From positions 1 to 14,493 of the forward strand of contig JAJJLU010004350.1 in the NCBI GenBank assembly GCA_023807065.1: a stretch of DNA of 14,493 nt, written 5' to 3'. The notes under the pieces are model-generated. The model ran no database searches. It saw only the letters and a program-made list of their open reading frames with translations, and was not told where the DNA came from. Within the stretch, counting starts at the first letter, position 1. Every line of letters starts with the position of its first letter. The DNA comes from Isotricha intestinalis (Eukaryota > Ciliophora > Litostomatea > Vestibuliferida > Isotrichidae). Both the position numbers and the translations under genes were made by a program. This document shows positions 1 to 8,524 of the stretch, piece after piece.

Positions 1-3000
1 AAATAATAATTGTTTTATTGAAGAAATAAGTTTTACATTATTAGTATTTTGATTATTAATATAATTATTAATCTTAAGTAATTGTTGACCTGAAAAAAAT
101 TTTAAATAACTTGTTTTTTTATAATTTTCAATTTGTAAATTATTTATTTTATTTAAAAATGTTCTTAACTTTCTTATTTCATCATCTAAAGAAGTTGAAT
201 TATTATATGTAGAATCTATTAATTTTTCTTCATTATTTTCAATGATTAATTCATAACTAAAATAATCAGGAAAACCTTTTGCTGTTAAAAAAGAGCAATA
301 TTCCATTAATGTTTTAATTTTATCAATAATATCAATAAATTTTTGATTATTTTGATTTTTATTTTGATTTAAAGAGGCAATTTGCTGTAACTCAATAATA
401 TCTTCAATATATTTTTCTTTGGTATTTTTATAAAAAATAACTTTGCAATTATATCCTATTTTTTCACATTCTAAAGTATTTTTATCTTTATTTTCAATAT
501 AATATATTGTAAATTTTGAATTATTCATAATCATATGTATTTCTTCAATATTTTTTGAAAATCCTTTTCTATTATTTAATAATTCTTTAGCTTGCTTTAT
601 TTTTTTTGAGGCATTGATTATGATTAGATTTATATCATTCACTTTTATTTCTTTTTTGAATTTTTCAATTTTTTTTGTAAGAGATTCAAAAAAAGTTTTG
701 TCGTCAATATTTTTGACTGAATTACTTTTAATTAAATTATTTACTCTTTTTTCTATAAAAATATTTTTCAATAAATTATTCTCTTTTTCTTTATTTTGTA
801 CTTTTTCTTCATCTGATATATTTGGATCATAGTCTTCTATCTCATCTTCTTCATCATTAATATTTTTGGGATGATAATTTGCAACCTTTTTAAATATAAT
901 AATTAATTGCTTAACTTTTAAATATTGATCAATATCATTAATATCAAACTCTTCATTTAATGAATTATTTAAATCTCTGATTTCATTAGATTTTATTTTA
1001 AATAAAAATTCAAAGATTTGAGTATTCCATAAATTAATAAATATTTTGGAAATTGGATCTAAAGGTTTTATTTTTAATTTAATATCGCAACACATTAATT
1101 CTAAATCAGATATAATATTCTCTATTTTTTTAATATTTTCTTTTATTTTTTTTTCATTTATTGTTTCATTAGAATCGAATTCATTCATCCTCATTTTTAT
1201 TTTGTTGAATTTTGAAATAATATTCAAATTCAAATTTAATTTTTGAAGAATGTTTTCATAACTTAATATAATTTTCTTTAAAAATTCATTTTTAAAATTA
1301 AAAATCAAATAATCCAAATTCTCATTTTCTTTAATTTTAAATAAACTTTTAAGTTTGTTTAATTCTTCATAAAATAATTCTTCACTTTGAAATAAATTAA
1401 GAAATTTTTTAAAAGTAGTTTCTTTTATTCTTGTAATTGTATTTTTGTAAAAAATATTCGAAATTTCTTCCATACATTTTTTTATTTCTTCATATTTTTT
1501 TTCTTCTTTTTCTAATTTTGGAAAAATTTTTCTTATTATTATTTTTCCATATTCAAAATTTTCAATTAATTCTAAATATTTTGCTCTTTCAACTACTTTA
1601 TTTAAAGTATCTATAGATCCATTTTTATTAAAATGTTGTTTCAAAAAAGCAATGTTTCTAAATGTCAAATTATTTTTTCTCAAATCCTCCTTTAAATCAT
1701 TAAATTTTTTTTCATTTTCTGTTATATTTATTTTTTTATAATACTCTTCACATAAATCTATTTTTTCAAGAAGATTACCAAACGACAAAAAATTTTGTTT
1801 AATCATTGAAAAAAACTTTTCTTTATTCTCTTCTAAATTTGGAAGTAGTTTTAATCTAAATTTTAATTCATCTTCAGGTAATTTTGAAAGTTCACATATT
1901 TCAGAATATATTAGATCTGATTCATTGAATTTTTTCAAAATAGTATCAAGATATAATACTGAATTTTTATAATAATTTGAATTTTCAAAATTTTTTTTAT
2001 CTATCTTTTGAATTTTTTGAAATAATTTTAAATTTAGAGATTTTTCTTTGAAAAATTCATTTAATGATAATGTATAAGGTTCAAAATATTGATGAAAGTT
2101 TTCAATATAATTTGATATTCCAAAAAATTTTTGTAGATTAGTAAAGTTGAATTTATTTATTTTTTGTTTTAAATAATAAATCAAATAATTTGTAATATTC
2201 TTTATTCCTATATTTAATGTCAATAAATCAATAAATAATTTTATTATAAATTGTTCTTTATATTCTTCAATTTCATTTTTTTCACAATATTCATTATTTT
2301 CAATATTCTTTTTTTCAATCATTAATTCATTAGGCAATAATTTTTTTATTTTTTCTAACAAACAACTATTATATTTTTCAATACATTTCCATAAGTTAAA
2401 TATATTCATTATATCAATAATATCATTTATATTGTTTGCATGATTGATTTTATTTTTTATTATCTCATATTTTAATGATTCATATAATTTTAAATTGTCA
2501 TCCTTTGGATATTGTTTTAAAATCCATTGACTATTTATATTACACTTCTCACAAACTTTTAAAATATCAATAATTTTTGGAAGAATATCTTCGAATTTTC
2601 CATATTCTTTACATTTAAAATTTTTATCATCAATTTCAAAATATTTATTTTTGAAAATATTTCTTTTTGCATGAATTAAGTTTATATAATCTAAAAAAGA
2701 GCTACAATTGTCCAATAAAAAATTTAATAATTCATGAACATAAACTTTTTCATCAAACAAATCTAATTTTTCTTGAATTAAAGAAATTATGATATTTTTA
2801 TGTAATGATTTTAAAATAAATGATATTGCTCCCTTAATGTCAAGTAAAATCAAATATCCAAAAGAAATTAATACATCAATTTTTATTCCAGATTGATGAG
2901 ACATTATATGAAAATATAAATTTTTTTTTTCCATTATTTCATTAAAAATCTTTGAATCATTTTCCAAAAATAATTTATCTTCTAAAAAATTAACATCAAA

Positions 3001-3528
3001 ATAATTTAATGCTTTAAAAAATTCTTCATCACTGTCACTCAAAGATAATAATTGAAAAAAAAAATTAATTATAAACTTTGATTTATATTCAATTAAATTT
3101 GTTAATTTATTAAAACCAATTATAAATAAATTATTCTTAAAATTGTTATCTTGATTTTTTGAAAAAATCCAAAAAAAATTATAAATTTCAAAAAAACTTA
3201 TTTTACATAGAAATTCAGGGGCCATTTCTTTATTGTTATTTTCAGGATGAAAATTAAGTGAAATATCTTCTGATATAATATTATCCCCTAAATCAAGTTT
3301 TATCTTATAATAATATTTAATTTGATTTTTTTTTGAATAAAGACAAATATTACTATTATTTGTTATATTGTTTGAATTAAAGATTAGAAAGGTTTTTCCC
3401 TTTATTTTTGAATTTTCAGTGTAAATTATTGTACATTTGTTTTCTTTTTTATTTTGGTCTTGGATAGTGACAATAATATTAGAAATTTCCTCTTGGTTTA
3501 TTAGTAAAGGAAAATAAATATTTGTCAT
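1..3528 (-). CDS. N-terminal 1176 residues of a giant protein, possibly RNF213-like (3' end off window)
   Basis: I translated the minus strand from the ATG at 3528-3526 through to base 1 and met no stop codon, giving 1176 codons in one open frame; the C-terminus lies beyond the left edge. The ATG is the first in the frame, follows an A/T-only leader, and the product starts MTNIYFPLL. No signal peptide or membrane segment is evident. The protein is Lys/Asn/Ile/Glu/Phe-rich and mainly helical in character, with long charged stretches suggesting alpha-solenoid or coiled-coil regions, and an acidic patch (roughly residues 890-915, NDEEDE and SDEEK). A short Cys pair occurs near VCEKCNINSQW. Near the window edge, the sequences AKGFPDYFSYEL and LKFFSGQQLL resemble, from memory, the segment before the AAA+ core of RNF213-type E3 ligases. 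That family call is weak: the diagnostic AAA+ and RING/RZ domains would be off-window. Existence of the gene is nearly certain; function is open. Confidence 0.85.
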   Translation of the reverse strand, partial: MTNIYFPLLINQEEISNIIVTIQDQNKKENKCTIIYTENSKIKGKTFLIFNSNNITNNSNICLYSKKNQIKYYYKIKLDLGDNIISEDISLNFHPENNNKEMAPEFLCKISFFEIYNFFWIFSKNQDNNFKNNLFIIGFNKLTNLIEYKSKFIINFFFQLLSLSDSDEEFFKALNYFDVNFLEDKLFLENDSKIFNEIMEKKNLYFHIMSHQSGIKIDVLISFGYLILLDIKGAISFILKSLHKNIIISLIQEKLDLFDEKVYVHELLNFLLDNCSSFLDYINLIHAKRNIFKNKYFEIDDKNFKCKEYGKFEDILPKIIDILKVCEKCNINSQWILKQYPKDDNLKLYESLKYEIIKNKINHANNINDIIDIMNIFNLWKCIEKYNSCLLEKIKKLLPNELMIEKKNIENNEYCEKNEIEEYKEQFIIKLFIDLLTLNIGIKNITNYLIYYLKQKINKFNFTNLQKFFGISNYIENFHQYFEPYTLSLNEFFKEKSLNLKLFQKIQKIDKKNFENSNYYKNSVLYLDTILKKFNESDLIYSEICELSKLPEDELKFRLKLLPNLEENKEKFFSMIKQNFLSFGNLLEKIDLCEEYYKKINITENEKKFNDLKEDLRKNNLTFRNIAFLKQHFNKNGSIDTLNKVVERAKYLELIENFEYGKIIIRKIFPKLEKEEKKYEEIKKCMEEISNIFYKNTITRIKETTFKKFLNLFQSEELFYEELNKLKSLFKIKENENLDYLIFNFKNEFLKKIILSYENILQKLNLNLNIISKFNKIKMRMNEFDSNETINEKKIKENIKKIENIISDLELMCCDIKLKIKPLDPISKIFINLWNTQIFEFLFKIKSNEIRDLNNSLNEEFDINDIDQYLKVKQLIIIFKKVANYHPKNINDEEDEIEDYDPNISDEEKVQNKEKENNLLKNIFIEKRVNNLIKSNSVKNIDDKTFFESLTKKIEKFKKEIKVNDINLIIINASKKIKQAKELLNNRKGFSKNIEEIHMIMNNSKFTIYYIENKDKNTLECEKIGYNCKVIFYKNTKEKYIEDIIELQQIASLNQNKNQNNQKFIDIIDKIKTLMEYCSFLTAKGFPDYFSYELIIENNEEKLIDSTYNNSTSLDDEIRKLRTFLNKINNLQIENYKKTSYLKFFSGQQLLKINNYINNQNTNNVKLISSIKQLLF

Positions 3529-3722
3529 TACAATTTGTTTATTCTTTATCACAAAATATTTAAAAAAGTTAAAAATATATTTTTTTAAATTAAATTATTT
3601 TTTATTCTTTATTTCTTTATTTATATTATAAATTAAATAAAATTTTGATATATTAATAATTTAAGTTGTTTTAACCTTTTTGTTTAAAAAAATATGTATA
3701 ATTAGAACTAGATTATTGATTA
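3529..3722. other. A/T-rich 5' flank of the giant gene
   Basis: This spacer lies upstream of the minus-strand gene that starts at 3528. It is almost pure A/T with short T and A runs and should hold that gene's promoter and leader. I see no recognisable TATA-like or initiator element that stands out from the background composition. Confidence 0.4.
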
Positions 3723-3747
3723 AACAATTAAAAAAAATATAATTGTT
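3723..3747. repeat. AT-rich hairpin beside the GC-rich island
   Basis: The 7-base arms at 3723-3729 and 3741-3747 are perfectly complementary around an 11-base A-rich loop and abut the 11-bp GC stem. On the minus strand the loop carries the T8 run, so the hairpin and T-run together resemble a transcription end. Confidence 0.4.
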
Positions 3748-3825
3748 CCAGTATAGACCAACACCCCTCCTGCCGCCATCCAGACGGACACATCCTGTCT
3801 ACACTGGGATGAGTTTTCAATCATC
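3730..3825 (-). ncRNA. Candidate structured small RNA in a GC-rich island (unknown family)
   Basis: Positions 3748-3812 form a block of over 55% G+C in DNA that is otherwise below 20%. Read on the minus strand it starts with a hairpin (GATGA at 3825-3821 with TCATC at 3812-3808). An 11-bp outer stem follows (3807-3797 with 3758-3748), enclosing a 5-bp hairpin (3787-3783 with 3777-3773). A T8 run at 3737-3730 would serve as a Pol III terminator. Strand choice rests on wobble pairs: both the outer and the inner stem contain a G.U pair on the minus strand that becomes an A-C mismatch on the plus strand. The plus strand also has a T7 run (3827-3833), so orientation is not certain. It does not match tRNA, 5S, U1, U2, U4, U5, U6 or SRP sequence as I know them. 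An ACA triplet just 3' of the outer stem recalls H/ACA RNAs, but the pocket-to-ACA spacing looks too long. Identity unknown. Confidence 0.45.
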
Positions 3826-3983
3826 ATTTTTTTCCATTAAAAGATAAAAATAAAATATTAAATTTATTTTTAAATAGATTAAATAAATTCTGTTCAAATT
3901 TTTTTTATAATTCATTGTTAGAATATTATTTTGTATATTATTAATTTTAAATGAAAAAATTTATAAATACTTTTATTTATATA

Positions 3984-4003
3984 TTCTTAAATATATTTAA
4001 GAA
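3984..4003. repeat. 20-bp perfect palindrome
   Basis: The 20 bases TTCTTAAATATATTTAAGAA equal their own reverse complement without mismatch. A second stem follows at once (gctatcc at 4007-4013 with ggatagc at 4040-4046, loop of 26 bases rich in T). Palindromes arise easily in A/T-rich DNA, but a perfect 20-mer next to a GC-containing stem is uncommon here. It may be a cruciform or binding site, or structure in a transcript. No function is assigned. Confidence 0.5.
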
Positions 4004-4099
4004 ATAGCTATCCGGATTTTAAAATTTTTTTTCTTTTTTGGATAGCATGTTGGTTTACTGTAATTGCATAGAATGAATAAATTGGATTAAATTTTAGAA

Positions 4100-5350
4100 A
4101 TAATTTTTACACATATATACTTAAAATGATGTATTCCCATTATTAAAGTAGTTTTTTGTTCTAAATTTATTATTAATTCTTCCTAATCTAAATCTCCTAT
4201 TATTATCATTTATTATTTAAGGATATCCATATGATTAACTAATCAAAGTTCTAACTACATTATCTACTCAATTATATATTATATAAATCATTCAGTTCGC
4301 TCTAAGAATTACTCAGTTAATTTTGAAAATTAACAAAGGCATCACTAACCTTTTTTTTACAGTCCATCTAATTGTGTTTCTATTATAATGATAAAATTTA
4401 TTTGATATTTATTTTTTTTATTGGAATATTCATTTGACCAGTTAACTACCGATATGTGCAAAATATTCGAATCAAAATTAATAGTCATTTCTTTGGAAAA
4501 ATATATAGTATCATTACTTGGCTAAAAAGGATTATTCTGATTGAAAAATTTATTCCGGTTTTGATTATTTTATTCAAAAAACACAAGCTCCTTTTTTATT
4601 TTTTTAAAATTGTTTAGTTTATTTATTTATTTGTCCTGCAAGTCAACTTATATTTAATATTCAATTAAAGAAAGTAATCTTAACATTTCTTTATTCCTCT
4701 TTTTAATCTTTGTTTTTCCATATTTATAATACATATCTTTAATTTAATGTTTAATTAATTATTCCTTTTTTGTCTTCTTTTTTATTTTAATAATTTTTAG
4801 AATAATAGAATTTTTAATTATTTCTAAAAGATTTATTTTTTTAATTTTACATTTTTTCTTTTATAATTTATTTCTTATTTCTTTTTTAATTCATCTTATT
4901 CATCAATAAAATGATTAATACTATGATTTTCTGATTTATATAACATACTTTTATTAAATACATCTTCTCTAAAATATCCTCTATTACACATAAAGTAAGT
5001 AAAAGACAATAAATATCTACATAACAATTATATATTCTATATTTTATCTATGAGTAAATTTATCATTATATTTGTGTCATTCTTTTACTCCTAAAAATTT
5101 TAAATGTTTAAATTATAAATCTTTTATAATAAATCCTAGATGAATATCTTCAGAACCAATCTCTTCTTTAATTACTTTATCATACATTATTACTTTTTCA
5201 TTAAATATATATTCATATTTTTCTTTTAATCTTAATAATCTACAAACAAGATAACTATCTTAATTAGATAAACCTAATGTTATTTTTAATCTATTATATT
5301 TAGTTCTTTTTTGATATTTTAATATTTTTTAAAAATATATTAACATTATA
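4100..5350 (-). mobile_element. Highly decayed non-LTR retrotransposon remnant (copy 2)
   Basis: Frame fragments on the minus strand resemble the post-RT region of the better copy at 8525-9960. Around 5320-5140 it reads KILKYQKRTKYNRLKITLG, then YLVCRLLRLKEKYEYIFNEK and VIMYDKVIKE. The other copy has KKLLKLQIRTSISRLNIALR, YLV-stop-RLFKL and LTIYDKIIKQVLDTD in the same order. Further on, a frame near 4990-4880 reads MCNRGYFREDVFNKS and SENHSINHFIDE, reminiscent of the His/Cys-type C-terminal motif (ExxxHxxxxC) of LINEs. Near 4200 MIIIGDLD-stop-EELI could match the GDLN box of an EEP nuclease, but this is a short match. The RT catalytic core is absent, and many stops and frameshifts show the copy is dead. 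Homology to the other copy is convincing only between about 5340 and 5030; the end points are approximate. Confidence 0.5.
4357..4521 (-). other. 55-codon open fragment of unknown origin inside the decayed region
   Basis: Between a TAG at 4524-4522 and a TAA at 4359-4357 the minus strand reads openly through PSNDTIYFSKEMTINFD, ILHISVVNWSNEY and ending ETQLDGL. Its mixed composition (Trp, Asp, Ser, two TCG codons) is more protein-like than the flanking sequence. It has no ATG at its start and I recognise no family. It may be an exon relic of a lost gene or part of the copy 2 element. Chance cannot be excluded. Confidence 0.25.
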
Positions 5351-5411
5351 TATATAAATTTTTATTTTATTTTTTATAAACTAATTATTTCCAAATATTT
5401 ATAAAAGAAGG

Positions 5412-5552
5412 ATGGAAAAGAAAGTAAAATTCAGCATATTAAAAGCACTCCTTCAAAAGAATTTAAAAAAATAATTGGAATTAGGAATTTCAATTCAAAA
5501 AGATATTTCTTTTATACTAGCTAAAAATAATAAATACAAAGAAATATAAACC
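5412..5552 (+). pseudogene. Short broken plus-strand reading frame upstream of the OTU relic
   Basis: From the ATG at 5412 the frame reads MEKKVKFSILKALLQKNLKK, a TAA, then LELGISIQKDISFILAKNNK before another TAA. Apart from the single stop it looks like helical protein sequence and lies on the same strand as the OTU-like relic 280 bases further on, but in a different frame. It may be the N-terminal part of the same dead gene. No family is recognised. Confidence 0.3.
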
Positions 5553-5714
5553 ATATAACATTTAAAATTGAAAAATAAATTTAATAAAGGTTTCATATTA
5601 CTCTTTAAAAAAAATTCTATCCAAATTTAAATAGTTAGAAATTAATATACTATTAAATATAAATGAAAATAATAATAATAAAGGGAAAGGAAAAAATAAA
5701 GTTGATAATAAATA

Positions 5715-6005
5715 GATTATTAAATAGAAAAATAAATAAACATTCAGTTAAAAAAGTAATAGAGAATTTTATAATATAAATAAGAAATACTATTAATAAA
5801 AATGATGTTATAATTGTAAAAAGTCATGATGATGGAAATTGCTTCTAAAGATATATTGTATTTTTTAGGAAATGAATTGAATTATCTAAAATAAAAAAAA
5901 TAAGTTTCAAAAATCAAAATATAAAAATTAAAAATATAACATAACATTATTTAATTGTTTAAAAAGGTCTATATGATATATGTTTGGTTTATGATATTGG
6001 AAATT
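5715..6005 (+). pseudogene. Relic of an OTU-family cysteine protease
   Basis: In one plus-strand frame the sequence reads SVKKVIENFII, stop, IRNTINKNDVIIVKSHDDGN and CF, then a stop (5846-5848) and RYIVFF, followed after a frame change by GNELNYLK. This reproduces the active-site segment of OTU (ovarian tumour) deubiquitinase-type cysteine proteases, whose hallmark is D-G-N-C-hydrophobic-[YF]-R followed by a helix. Here D, G, N and the catalytic Cys lie at 5831-5842 and the TAA stands where Tyr or Phe is normal. The downstream catalytic His segment is not recognisable. In-frame stops and the shift show it is dead. OTU domains are also carried by some transposable elements, and the adjacent retroelement debris, though on the opposite strand, makes a mobile origin plausible. 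Confidence 0.5.
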
Positions 6006-6009
6006 AAAA

Positions 6010-6488
6010 TTTATACAAATTAAAACTTTTAATTTATTTTATTGAATTATAAAAAAATTTTAAAGAGTTTTGAAAGAATCAAAAATTTACTTTTATAATT
6101 TATTTTTTTTTAAAAATATTAAATAATTATATTATTATTTTTTTAATATAAAATGAAACGCTTATTAAATTACATCTCAGGAAAAATCTTCTCTCTATTT
6201 AATATTTACTAAATTATGAAAAATCAAAAGCATTTTTTAATAATAGGATGTTCTTAAAAGGAAGAAAAGAAATTATATTTATAATCTTTATATTTATCAA
6301 TTCTATTTTTAAGATATTTTGGTGTATTTAAATATTTTATATCTACTTTATTTAATAATAATACATAATATATATTAAAAAGGTATAATTTATTGTATAA
6401 GTATTTTACTCAATCACATTAATAATCAATAAGAAAAAAATATTATAAATTTTTTTTAATTTATTACTATTCAAATTAATAAAATAAT
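6010..6488. other. A/T-rich spacer downstream of the Hsp70-like gene, nothing identified
   Basis: Stops are dense in all frames and I see no RNA-like GC island, repeat or recognisable protein fragment. It should include the 3' end of the minus-strand Hsp70-like transcription unit, which stops at 6489, and may hold more unrecognisable transposon debris. Confidence 0.4.
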
Positions 6489-8273
6489 TTAATCAAAAAC
6501 ACATTTAATATTAACTTCTTCATTACTATTTTCATATCTAGCTGTGAGAGAAACAAAAGTTCCACCTATTTTCATTTCTTCAATAACTTTTTTTACAGGA
6601 TCATATTTATCTTTTGCATCAATAATTAATTCTCCTAATTTAGAAACAATTAGATTTCCGTTTTCATCTTTTTCATCACAAAAAAAAATATCATCTTTAT
6701 CTGATTTAAATAATTCTATAATTATTATAGGAGAATCCATAATATAATTATTACTAATGATTTTATCATATGAAATCTCTTCATTTTTTTTAATAAATCT
6801 AGAAAAAAGATTATCACAATAACATTTATTATTCATTATTACCTTTTTTCCTTTTTCACCATATTCTTCAATCCATTCACCAATAATTCCAATACCAATA
6901 GTATATTTTGCTTTTCTTACACTAATTATATTTTTTCTCAAAAAATATTCTACTGAACCTTTAGCAATTGCAATTTCTGGACTTCTTGATTTCACAAAAT
7001 CAAAATCATAATTACTTTTGCGCAATTTTTTTTCAATTTTATTACATAATACATCACCCCTTGAAGCTCCACCAGAGAATACTAACGCTTTAACATGCCT
7101 TAATATACTATAAGGTATATGAGTGATATAAAAAATAATTTCATCTGAAATTGTTTCCATAATGATATCAATCAAGATATATAAAAATGTAATTTCCCAT
7201 TCTTCCTCATCTAATATTTTTAGTGAATTTTTAAAAATATATCTATCAACTATATTTTTAATTGATTTATTAGAACAATATTTTTTGAATAATCTACAAT
7301 CAATTGGATAATAATTAATTATTGAACCTGTTTCTCTCAATTGTCTAAGAGCATTTGGATCTCCCCTTGATTTCTCAAGTAAACTTCTATCACCAGCCTG
7401 TAATTATACAAATGAGAAATTTTGAATTTTTCAATTGCTTCTTCAAATCTTTTCCACTTTAAAAAAACTTTCTCCTTATTTTGATTCAATTTTCTAAAAA
7501 TATCATATCCAAATAATTCTTCAAAAATATTTTCAATAATCAATTCATTTATTTTATTTGAACCATAGTCTCCCCCTACTGGATGATATAATTCTTTAAA
7601 ACTAGGAATTCCATTCTTTTCTACTTTTTCTTTAACAACAATATCAACAGTTCCACTTCCTATATCACATAAAATAAAGGGATGATTTACTTTAATAATT
7701 TTTGCATAATCATCACAATCAACATTATAATAAATAGATGCAGCTTCAGGTTCCAAAGCAAAAAAATTACTTATATCTTCATTTTTCAATAAACCAGCAT
7801 TTTTGGCTGAATTAATCATAATTTGTTTACTTTTATACTCCCAAATTGCAGGAACTGTTAGAATAAATTTTACATTTTCTTCTTTTAATAAAGGGTATGT
7901 GCCTCTTATTTGCTCTATTGTTTTTTCTTTTATTTTCTTTAACATTAAACTTATTAATTTTTCTATATCTATTTCCTTATCTTGGTTCTGTGATTTTATT
8001 TTATATTGTTTATGATATAAATTCATTTTTATTTTTGTGAAATGATTATAGGAATTTGGAGGATTATTTTGTATATATGAATCACAATCATTTCCAAATG
8101 CAATTACATTTTCTAAATTCTCATCTAATATAATTTGAGCTAGGATTTTTTTATAATTATTTTCACCTCCCATTGTGACATTACTTGTGTGGGGTTTTCA
8201 TTTAAAAATGCATATGCAAAGCCTATTCCTGATGTTCCATTCCAAAATCAATTCCTATTATAACTTTATCCAT
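6489..8273 (-). pseudogene. HSPA12-like atypical Hsp70 ATPase, interrupted by three frameshifts
   Basis: Three frames joined give a protein of about 595 residues, close to the size of HSPA12 proteins. The start is the ATG at 8273-8271 (MDKVIIGIDFG). The order of motifs fits an actin-fold ATPase: phosphate-1 IGIDFG, then SGIGFAYAF, QWE and GGENNYKK, AFGNDCDSY, TVPAIWEYKSKQIM with KNAGL, LEPEAAS, phosphate-2 ILCDIGSGTVDIVV, the VGGDYGSNKINELI segment, adenosine-box LVFSGGASRGDV, and RSPEIAIAKGSVEYFL. Ser replaces the usual Gly in GSGTVD. No substrate-binding domain of classical Hsp70 type follows, as in HSPA12. Frame changes occur near 8240 (just after IDFG), near 8170 (between QWE and GGEN) and near 7400. 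Each looks like one missing base. The long intact frames between them argue for recent decay or assembly indels rather than an old relic. A stretch GTATAATTACAG at the third break resembles splice ends but is only 12 bases, and its removal would not restore frame. Confidence 0.85.
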
Positions 8274-8524
8274 AAAATATTTTAAAATAGTTAATCAATT
8301 ATATTAGCCAAAATAGGATTAAAAAAAATTATAAAATCATTAAATTGGGATGATTCAGTTAAAATTGATTTTTAGAAAATAGAATTTAACTTTTAAAGAG
8401 AAAAATAATAGAAATATTGAATATCTACTTTATATTAAAAAAAATTTGAATTTTCAAAGAATAAAATATAAATAAATTTGGATAAAAAGAAAAAATAACT
8501 TCTTCCATATAGATTGCTTAAAAG
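8274..8524. other. A/T-rich 5' flank of the Hsp70-like gene
   Basis: This 250-base spacer lies between the Hsp70-like start and the end of the retroelement remnant. It should contain the promoter of the minus-strand gene. No heat-shock-element array (repeated nGAAn blocks in alternating orientation) is evident, and nothing else is recognised. Confidence 0.35.

Noticed and set aside
614..1246. Plus-strand open frames of 72 and 66 codons
   Set aside because: They lie opposite the 1176-codon minus-strand frame, are Phe/Ile/Ser-rich reflections of Lys/Asn-rich codons, and show no independent protein features.
3723..3833. GC island as an H/ACA or C/D box snoRNA, or a self-cleaving ribozyme
   Set aside because: An ACA follows the closing stem but the pocket-to-ACA distance is about 26 bases instead of 14-16. 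A C-like box (ATGATGA) exists but no matching D box does. Hammerhead, twister and HDV core motifs were not found. It is kept as an unclassified RNA candidate.
5400..6010. Ciliate-type code (TAA/TAG as Gln) to open the broken frames
   Set aside because: Intact genes in the window use CAA for Gln and end at TAA or TAG, and the relics also contain TGA and frameshifts. Decay explains them better.
7395..7410. A 12-base mini-intron GTATAATTACAG in the Hsp70-like gene
   Set aside because: It is shorter than any plausible spliceosomal intron, and removing 12 bases would leave the frame unchanged.
6544..8015. Plus-strand frames (67 and 70 codons) across the Hsp70-like locus
   Set aside because: They are antisense shadows of clearly conserved HSPA12-type motifs on the minus strand.
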